In this document: positions 5,744-10,674 of the stretch, one piece after another
Layout: the number at the start of each line of letters is the position of its first letter
Position numbering within the stretch: the stretch's first letter is position 1
Assembly (NCBI GenBank): GCA_035574455.1
Contig: DATLYT010000038.1
Location: 1 to 10,674, forward strand
Reading direction: 5' to 3'
From: DATLYT01 sp035574455
GTDB lineage: Bacteria; Bacteroidota; Ignavibacteria; UBA10030
Length of the DNA stretch: 10,674 nucleotides
Notes under the pieces: generated by a model
Databases searched by the model: none
The model's input: the letters and a program-made list of their open reading frames with translations, nothing else
What the model was told of the DNA's origin: nothing
Program-made: the position numbers and the translations under genes

Positions 5744-6682
5744 TCAAACCAGAGACTTTTGTTCGGCCAAGACTGCCTTTGCATTCCTGACCAACCCTTG
5801 ATGCTTCGTCCTCTTCACAGCGCTCTTACGGAATCGCTCACGAAACTCCGTCTCACTCATCTCCGCCAGTTCTGTGAGCCTTGGCGCAATGGTGTGCGCT
5901 CGAGGCTGAAACGCGGCCTCGGTTGTCGGCTGTTGAAACCGATTCCATGGGCAAACGTCCTGACAAATATCGCAGCCGTAAACCCAGTTCTGAAGATTAG
6001 ATGCAAGCTCCGGCGGAAAGGGTTCACGATGTTCGATAGTGAGATAGGAGATGCATCTGTTGGAATCCAGTACATAAGGCTCAACAATCGCTCCAGTGGG
6101 ACACGCCTCGATACACGCCGTACACGAACCGCAAAAATCGGCAATCGGCTGGTCGTACTCTAACTCGACATCCAGAATGACCTCTCCTAAAAAGACCCAC
6201 GAGCCGTATTCTTTCGTGATGACATTCGTGTGCTTGCCGAGCCAACCGATTCCCGCACGCACCGCCCAGGCTTTATCCATCACAGGTCCGGTGTCGACAT
6301 AAACTTTTGCGTTGGCCGACGGCTCCAACTCTCTAATGTAATCCGATAATTGCCGTACGCGTTCCGTAACAACAAGATGATAGTCGTCTCCCCATGCGTA
6401 GCGAGAAATCTTCCCAACTGCCGGGTCGTCCGAATGTTGTCCCTCGGTGTAGTAATTCATCGCCACACAGACGACCGATTGCGCATTGGGGAGAATCGTG
6501 CGGGGGTCAACCCGTTTTTCGACATTGTTCGCCATCCAATCCATCGTAGCGTGGTAGCCGCGATGGAGCCACTCGCGGAGGCGCTTCCCTTCCTCGGTCA
6601 GCTCTTCAGCCCGTGCAATGCCGACCTTGGCGAAGCCAAGTTCGAGTGCCTTAGATTTTATTTTCCGGGAAAGACTCTGCAC
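5744..6682 (-). CDS. queG: Epoxyqueuosine reductase QueG
   Basis: A 312-residue, cobalamin-dependent iron-sulfur enzyme that carries out the last step of queuosine synthesis, reducing epoxyqueuosine to queuosine in the anticodon loop of certain tRNAs. The catalytic block is VDTGPVMDKAWAVRAGIGWLGKHT cut here into its parts: VDTGP (129-133, Asp130 the probable acid) and GIGWLGKHT (144-152). Two [4Fe-4S] clusters are served by Cys184, Cys187, Cys190, Cys194, Cys210, Cys237, Cys240 and Cys244 (CGSCTACIEACP, YGCDICQDVCPWN). It lacks the C-terminal HEAT-repeat extension of the Bacillus enzyme. The start is GTG at 6680-6682, two bases after the Rieske gene's stop, without a Shine-Dalgarno site, so reinitiation after the Rieske protein is likely. 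Confidence 0.95.
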   Translation of the reverse strand: MQSLSRKIKSKALELGFAKVGIARAEELTEEGKRLREWLHRGYHATMDWMANNVEKRVDPRTILPNAQSVVCVAMNYYTEGQHSDDPAVGKISRYAWGDDYHLVVTERVRQLSDYIRELEPSANAKVYVDTGPVMDKAWAVRAGIGWLGKHTNVITKEYGSWVFLGEVILDVELEYDQPIADFCGSCTACIEACPTGAIVEPYVLDSNRCISYLTIEHREPFPPELASNLQNWVYGCDICQDVCPWNRFQQPTTEAAFQPRAHTIAPRLTELAEMSETEFRERFRKSAVKRTKHQGLVRNAKAVLAEQKSLV

Positions 6683-6684
6683 GG

Positions 6685-7029
6685 CTAGGGTAAGCGATGA
6701 TCGATATCGTCATTCTCTCGATTGGGTTGCTCAAGCCAAACATCATCACCGACGATCTTCACATGATAGCATTTCAGGTTGCCATTGCCGATGACTGGCT
6801 TTCCTGTCCTAAGGTCAAACGTCCACCCATGCATCGGACAGGTCAGTGCATACTCGTTCAATGCTCCCTGATGAAGCAGAGAAAAATGTTGATGCGGGCA
6901 ATCATTCCGCACGGCGAAAACCTCTCCTCGCACGCGAAACAACGCGACCTCTTCCCCATCGTAGCGCAACGAAAGGCCTCGTGTGGCCGAAAGATCACTC
7001 AACCTTGCTATTTTCACAAAGCCTTCCAT
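6685..7029 (-). CDS. Rieske-type [2Fe-2S] ferredoxin-like protein
   Basis: A 114-residue soluble Rieske domain with no membrane segment or catalytic domain, like the small ferredoxins that feed electrons to oxygenases or the NirD-type subunit of nitrite reductase. The cluster ligands are Cys44 and His46 (NDCPHQH) and Cys64 and His67 (LTCPMHGWTFD), with the usual 17 residues between the two boxes. No dioxygenase or nitrite reductase partner is nearby; the gene ends two bases before queG. Since QueG needs low-potential reduction from outside, an electron-donor role is possible but Rieske centres usually have higher potentials, so this is speculative. The 84-base AT-rich spacer upstream may hold its promoter, but I see no convincing boxes. 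Confidence 0.9.
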   Translation of the reverse strand: MEGFVKIARLSDLSATRGLSLRYDGEEVALFRVRGEVFAVRNDCPHQHFSLLHQGALNEYALTCPMHGWTFDLRTGKPVIGNGNLKCYHVKIVGDDVWLEQPNRENDDIDHRLP

Positions 7030-7113
7030 ATCTCTAAGAACAAAACAGAGTTCCCGGGTTGAAGGAAATTAATCCATTGGCCCATTTTTCCATTGAAACA
7101 ATGAATAAATGAA

Positions 7114-7959
7114 TTAATCCAACTTCATCGTCTTATCCACAACAAATCCCTTCGTGCCTGTCTTCACGGTCACGGCCTCCGTTGTGGGGTCATGCTCAAA
7201 AAAAAGAATCCATTGCTCCTCGTACGCCCGAGGAAGAATTCTTTTTTTCTCTTCAATGGTCACTAACGGCCTCACATCGTACGCCATCACGTACGGATAC
7301 GGGAGATGAGAAACGGTCGGAAAGAGGTCGCAACAAAAGAGTATGGATGTTTTCCCGTCGGAAATCTTCGGCAGTTGTTGCGCGGCCGTGTGGCCGTTGC
7401 AAACGATGAGCTCAATGCCGGGAAACAGCTCGAACTCGCCATCCACCAGCTCCAGGACACCATGCTCTTTGAGCGGAAGAAAATCGTCCGGCATAAAGCT
7501 ACCGCGGTCTTTTTCCGTCGGCTGTAGCGCTAACTCCCAATGTTTTTTTTGTACATAGTACCGTGCATTGGGAAATGTCGGAACGACCGTGCCATTCACT
7601 CTCGTGGTCGAACCGCCAGCATGGTCGAAATGCAGGTGCGTAAGGATGACGTCGGTGATGTCGTCCGGCGTCAGGCCATGCTGCTTCAGCGAACGGATGA
7701 TGTCGTGCTGAGAATTGTCGAGCTTGTAAATATCTCTGAGCTTATCATTCCATTTCGTGCCGTTGCCGTCATCCACGAGAATATTCTTCCCATTCCCGCG
7801 AATGAGCAAACAGCGGGCAGCAAGGTCGATGCGCTGTCGTTCGTCCGGAGGATTGGTTTTGCTCCAGAAGACCCACGGAACGATGCCGAACATTGCTCCG
7901 CCATCCAGAGCAAACCGGCCGGTTTCAAGCGAATGAACTTCGTATGGGCCTATCTTCAT
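7114..7959 (-). CDS. Metallo-beta-lactamase-fold hydrolase
   Basis: A 281-residue hydrolase with a two-metal site typical of the superfamily: His108, His110, Asp112 and His113 in THLHFDHAGG, His190 in CNGHTAAQ, Asp211 in CCDLFP, and His256 in FEHDP. It has no signal peptide and should be cytoplasmic. The overall pattern, with VDDGNG before the HxHxDH motif and a late FFEHD, resembles the lactonase-like branch that includes acyl-homoserine-lactone and other ester or lactone hydrolases, but the substrate cannot be named. Its ATG shares one base with the TGA of the DUF309 gene (TGATG), implying translational coupling and possibly a shared job. The sequence is full length. Confidence 0.88.
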   Translation of the reverse strand: MKIGPYEVHSLETGRFALDGGAMFGIVPWVFWSKTNPPDERQRIDLAARCLLIRGNGKNILVDDGNGTKWNDKLRDIYKLDNSQHDIIRSLKQHGLTPDDITDVILTHLHFDHAGGSTTRVNGTVVPTFPNARYYVQKKHWELALQPTEKDRGSFMPDDFLPLKEHGVLELVDGEFELFPGIELIVCNGHTAAQQLPKISDGKTSILFCCDLFPTVSHLPYPYVMAYDVRPLVTIEEKKRILPRAYEEQWILFFEHDPTTEAVTVKTGTKGFVVDKTMKLD

Positions 7960-8357
7960 CAGTAACCTGATCTGATTTCTGTAGAATGTGACTGTTGGAA
8001 ATACTGAATGCGGGGAAACTCTGCACTGCTATTTTCAACACTCTCGCCGCGTTTCATCCGTTCAGCAACAGCCAGCCAGTGCCGAACGCTGCGGAGAAGA
8101 TTTTCGGTTTCGATGCCCTGATGGTGGGGTACGTAGGGTTCAAGCTTGGCAAGGGCTTTGGTAAACTGGCTGTGGGAACCTTTGCTGTTGCCGTTTTCGA
8201 GGTGATAGAAACCGACGGCAACCTGAATCAGTCCCTGAAGGAAGAGCCGATCCGCTTCGCGATACTCATGCCAGAGGTCTTCCCAAACGTCGTGGGCTTC
8301 AAAAAAGCGGCGCTCGTTGAAGTCCCGTATGCCTTGATGAAATCGCTCGTCCATCAT
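7959..8357 (-). CDS. DUF309-domain protein
   Basis: A 132-residue small helical protein of unknown function. The DUF309 signature covers residues 6-50: GIRDFNERRFFEAHDVWEDL, then RLFLQGLIQVAVGFYHLENG, with the conserved EAH-x3-ED and FLQGLIQ-x-A. A helical second half follows (AKLEPYVP, LLRSVRHWLAVAER), and the last 25 residues are polar and probably disordered. Two ATG codons lie side by side (8355-8357 and 8352-8354) with no Shine-Dalgarno site. A promoter at 8363-8391 would begin the transcript at about the first ATG, so leaderless translation is possible. It is followed with a one-base overlap by the metallo-beta-lactamase-fold hydrolase. Confidence 0.88.
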   Translation of the reverse strand: MMDERFHQGIRDFNERRFFEAHDVWEDLWHEYREADRLFLQGLIQVAVGFYHLENGNSKGSHSQFTKALAKLEPYVPHHQGIETENLLRSVRHWLAVAERMKRGESVENSSAEFPRIQYFQQSHSTEIRSGY

Positions 8358-8362
8358 GAAGC

Positions 8363-8391
8363 AACATACAAAACTATGCTGTGAAATTCAA
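8363..8391 (-). promoter_or_regulatory. Putative promoter for the DUF309/hydrolase pair, giving a leaderless mRNA
   Basis: On the minus strand TTGAAT (8386-8391) and TATGTT (8363-8368) are separated by exactly 17 bases. With the usual distance, transcription would begin within about a base or two of the DUF309 ATG at 8357. The lack of any Shine-Dalgarno site there agrees with a leaderless message. Confidence 0.45.
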
Positions 8392-8408
8392 AGAAGCCTG
8401 ATCTGAAT

Positions 8409-8488
8409 GGTGGCTCATTTCTGGCAGGCGGGTCATCGCCTGTGTTGACGAGCTCCGAGAATTCTCAAGTCATACCAAGTGAGCCATC
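8409..8488. other. Possible three-way-junction RNA/DNA fold between gpmA and DUF309
   Basis: An 80-base segment with nested complementarity. The closing stem pairs 8409-8420 with 8477-8488 (12 pairs, two of them G-U). Arm one is CAGGCG (8425-8430) with CGCCTG (8437-8442), extendable by a G-U pair. Arm two pairs TGACGAG (8446-8452) with CTC (8464-8466) and GTCA (8469-8472) around a two-base bulge. All three wobbles are G-U only if the RNA is read from the plus strand; from the minus strand, as a gpmA 3' untranslated region, they become mismatches. There is no U-tract after it on either strand, so it is not a typical terminator. It may be chance; I recognise no known RNA family. Confidence 0.3.
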
Positions 8489-8493
8489 CGACT

Positions 8494-9129
8494 TCAGAGA
8501 TAGCGTCGCTCGACGATGTTCCCTTTGTCGTCATACACATAGAGAAGCGGAACGCCAGTCGGGATGTTGAGCTCGAGGACTTCTTCTTTGGAAAGATTGT
8601 CGAGCTTCATCACGATGGATCGGAGGCTGTTGCCGTGTGCGGCGACGAGGACATTCTTTCCGGCGCGAATGTCTGGCAAAATTTTTGACTCAAAATACGG
8701 CAGCGTCCGAGCGGCCGTGTCCTTCAGACTTTCGCTGATGCCGTCCGGATTCAATTCCGTTTTATCCTTGGGCGGGGCAACATCGTAACTGCGGCGCCAG
8801 ATTTTCAGCTGCTCCTCACCGTACTGACGACCAATGTCGGCTTTGTTCAGTCCCTGCAGCGCGCCATAGTGACGCTCGTTGAGGGCTTTATCGTACTCGA
8901 TCGGAATATTCTCCTGGCCGATAATCTTCAACACGATGTATAGCGTATCGTTTGCACGTTTCAGAACAGAAGTATACGCCTTATCGAACTTGAATGATTT
9001 GAGTTTTTCACCCGCCTGCCGGGCTTCCTCTTCCCCTTTTGGGGAGAGCGGAATATCCACCCAGCCGGTAAAACGGTTTTCGAGATTCCATTGCGATTCG
9101 CCGTGGCGAAGAAGGACAAGGTTAGGCAT
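8494..9129 (-). CDS. gpmA: 2,3-bisphosphoglycerate-dependent phosphoglycerate mutase (short form)
   Basis: A 211-residue glycolytic enzyme that interconverts 3- and 2-phosphoglycerate through a phosphohistidine. The active-site His9 is in LLRHGESQWN, with Arg58 (SVLKRANDT), Glu85 and Arg86 (LNERHYGALQGLNK), and the second histidine His165 in AAHGNSLRS. I place the start at the ATG of MPNLVLLRHG, because family proteins begin only a few residues before RHG; the frame remains open upstream to a TTG at 9174, which would add 15 unconserved residues. Compared with the 250-residue E. coli enzyme, the loop after the APP motif is shortened and the C-terminal tail beyond ERRYL is missing, as in the short forms of alphaproteobacteria. 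It lies 48 bases after metH, probably in the same transcript. No Shine-Dalgarno site is evident. Confidence 0.93.
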   Translation of the reverse strand: MPNLVLLRHGESQWNLENRFTGWVDIPLSPKGEEEARQAGEKLKSFKFDKAYTSVLKRANDTLYIVLKIIGQENIPIEYDKALNERHYGALQGLNKADIGRQYGEEQLKIWRRSYDVAPPKDKTELNPDGISESLKDTAARTLPYFESKILPDIRAGKNVLVAAHGNSLRSIVMKLDNLSKEEVLELNIPTGVPLLYVYDDKGNIVERRYL

Positions 9130-9177
9130 AGGAAGGGTCGTTGATTGTTCTGTGTGACGTGTGAGAGGTACCAAACA

Positions 9178-10674
9178 CTACTTGACGGTAAAGTAGCGAG
9201 CTTCGGGATGATGCGCGATGATAGCCGATGTAGATTGTTCGGGTACGAGTTGAAACTCTTCCGTCAACTCGACGCCGATCCGTTCCGGCCGAAGCAATTC
9301 GAAAAGCTTCACGTGGTCCTCTAAGTTCGGACAGGCCGGATACCCGAAGCTGTAGCGAGAACCCTGGTAGCCCTGTGCAAAGAGCTTCCGAATCTCCTTC
9401 GCATCCTTGTCCGCGATCCCCAACTCCTCGCGAATTTTCTTGTGCCAGAGTTCCGCCAACGCCTCGGCGGTCTCCACGCTCAACCCGTGGAAATAAAGAT
9501 AGTCTTTATATTGATTGGATTCAAAGAGATGCCGAGAATATTCTGAAGCCTTTCGGCCAACAGTAACAAGGTGAAATGCCACAACATCGATAGTACCCGA
9601 ATCCACCGGCGCAAAGTAGTCCGCCAAACAGAGGTACGGCGCGTGCCGCTGGCGCGGGAAGGTAAAACGCAAGATTTCCTTCGCCGATCTCGGTTGTGCA
9701 GCGGTTTCATAAATGATCAAATCATCGCCCTCGGAGTTGCAGGGAAAGTAGCCGTAGACAACTTTGGGAGTCAAAAGCTTTTCCGCCTTTGCTTTGGCCT
9801 TGAGCGCCTCCAACTCGGGGTAGATTTGCTTGTTGAGAATGTTCTGGTATTCCCCCTCACTCAACTTGCCCCGAACGACTCGCCATTGCCCGCGGATCAA
9901 AGCAACTTCGTTGACATACTGGAACACCTCATCCAGTGAAATATCTTCAACAACTCTGGTTCCCCAGAACGGCGGTGTGGGAATCGGCACATCTGTTCTC
10001 ACGCGAGAACGCCGGGGCTTTTCGGAAACCACAACGTCGGGTACAACGGACAGCTTCGGTTCTGTCCGCTCATTGTTCTCGAGCAGGGCAATCTTTGCTT
10101 CGGCCCCGGTCAACCGGTCTTTCTCTTCGGCAATCTCGTCTCCACCCGCTTTCAACGCCTGAATTCCACCGGAGACAATCTGCTCCATCAACGAAAGCCC
10201 ATCAAAGGCGTCGTTGGCGTAGTAGACCGGTCCGCGATAGACCGAGCGCAAATCCTGTTCGACGTAGCGCCGCGTGAGAGCAGCTCCACCGAGAATAACG
10301 GGAGTCGTGAGATTGCGTTCGTTCATCACCTCGAGATTCTCCTTCATCACCAGCGTAGATTTCACCAGCAGACCACTCATACCAAGAGCATGTGCGCGGT
10401 GCTCCTCGGCTGCGTGCAGCATTGTTTCAATCGGGCATTTAATGCCGAGGTTGATGACCCGATAGCCGTTGTTGGTAAGGATGATATCGACGAGATTCTT
10501 TCCAATATCATGCACGTCGCCTTTGACGGTGGCAATTACCATTGTTCCCTTCTTCGCGCCATCCTTCTTCTCCATGAAGGGCTCGAGATACGCAACAGCC
10601 GCTTTCATCACTTCCGCCGATTGCAAGACAAACGGAAGCTGCATCTGTCCAGAGCCGAAGAGTTCGCCAACGAC
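9178..10674 (-). CDS. metH: Cobalamin-dependent methionine synthase MetH, C-terminal part (cut by window edge)
   Basis: The last 498 residues of MetH, which makes methionine from homocysteine using methyltetrahydrofolate and B12. The frame is open to base 10674 and the first visible residues (VVGELFGSGQMQLPFVLQSA) belong to the cap helices before the B12 domain, so the start codon is outside the window. The B12 domain shows the axial-ligand motif GDVHDIGKN with His55 of the visible part, then SGLLVKS and a GGAALT block. A charged linker (about 175-225) leads to PPFWGTRVV and the reactivation domain, with IRGQW, HLVTVG and RYSFGYPACPN (near 440-450), which binds S-adenosylmethionine to rescue oxidised cobalamin. 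The homocysteine and folate domains lie beyond the edge. The protein ends ARYFTVK. Confidence 0.96.
   Translation of the reverse strand, partial: VVGELFGSGQMQLPFVLQSAEVMKAAVAYLEPFMEKKDGAKKGTMVIATVKGDVHDIGKNLVDIILTNNGYRVINLGIKCPIETMLHAAEEHRAHALGMSGLLVKSTLVMKENLEVMNERNLTTPVILGGAALTRRYVEQDLRSVYRGPVYYANDAFDGLSLMEQIVSGGIQALKAGGDEIAEEKDRLTGAEAKIALLENNERTEPKLSVVPDVVVSEKPRRSRVRTDVPIPTPPFWGTRVVEDISLDEVFQYVNEVALIRGQWRVVRGKLSEGEYQNILNKQIYPELEALKAKAKAEKLLTPKVVYGYFPCNSEGDDLIIYETAAQPRSAKEILRFTFPRQRHAPYLCLADYFAPVDSGTIDVVAFHLVTVGRKASEYSRHLFESNQYKDYLYFHGLSVETAEALAELWHKKIREELGIADKDAKEIRKLFAQGYQGSRYSFGYPACPNLEDHVKLFELLRPERIGVELTEEFQLVPEQSTSAIIAHHPEARYFTVK

Noticed and set aside
8409..8488. Hammerhead ribozyme or tRNA as explanation of the three-way junction
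   Set aside because: The CUGANGA core is missing and there is no tRNA arm pattern, TTC loop or acceptor end.
9130..9174. Longer gpmA start at TTG (9174)
   Set aside because: The extra 15 residues are not family-like, TTG is rare, no Shine-Dalgarno site precedes it, and MPNLVLLRHG is a standard beginning.

Overview
The window is a compact bacterial chromosome segment of about 50% GC. Every gene I can support is on the minus strand, so transcription runs from base 10674 toward base 1. The best guess for the host is the Bacteroidota/Chlorobiota/Ignavibacteriota group. The reasons are a 31-residue AURKAIP1/COX24-type ribosomal mini-protein, a secreted zinc-dependent phospholipase C/S1-P1-like protein of a type common in that group, a short epoxyqueuosine reductase, and many genes without a Shine-Dalgarno sequence. 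This is inference from protein character, not from a database search. Two near-consensus -35/-10 promoters, and clear Shine-Dalgarno sites at three genes, fit the Chlorobi/Ignavibacteria side better than classical Bacteroidetes.

Layout in the direction of transcription: (1) 10674-9178, the 3' part of metH (B12-dependent methionine synthase), followed 48 bases later by a short-form gpmA (phosphoglycerate mutase). (2) A 136-base spacer that can fold into a three-way junction (8409-8488) and carries a promoter that would give a nearly leaderless transcript. (3) A DUF309 protein overlapping a metallo-beta-lactamase-fold hydrolase by one base (TGATG). (4) A Rieske ferredoxin-like protein ending two bases before the GTG start of queG, then trxB (thioredoxin reductase), closed by a strong intrinsic terminator at about 4668-4707. 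(5) A near-perfect promoter (TTGACT, 17 bp, TATAAT) driving sppA, an HU/IHF-type DNA-binding protein with a TTG start, and a zinc-ribbon/TPR membrane protein 4 bases further on. (6) The AURKAIP1/COX24 mini-gene and an inverted-repeat terminator. (7) A secreted zinc phospholipase C/S1-P1 nuclease-like protein. (8) A complete insertion sequence (2-1329) lying 23 bases beyond the stop codon of that gene.

Most genes are housekeeping: methionine synthesis and B12 use, glycolysis, tRNA queuosine, redox balance, membrane proteolysis and nucleoid structure. Two visible enzymes, MetH and QueG, depend on cobalamin. The most striking non-coding signal is in the insertion sequence. A hairpin traps the transposase ribosome-binding site, and its inner 5' arm is also the -10 box of the transposase promoter. 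Transcripts reading in from outside should therefore be translationally shut off, while transcripts from the element's own promoter escape. The second is the unexplained three-way-junction fold after gpmA. I saw no CRISPR array, tRNA or rRNA, no defence system, and no gene-free stretch longer than 300 bases. The window does not contain an obvious new multi-gene system.
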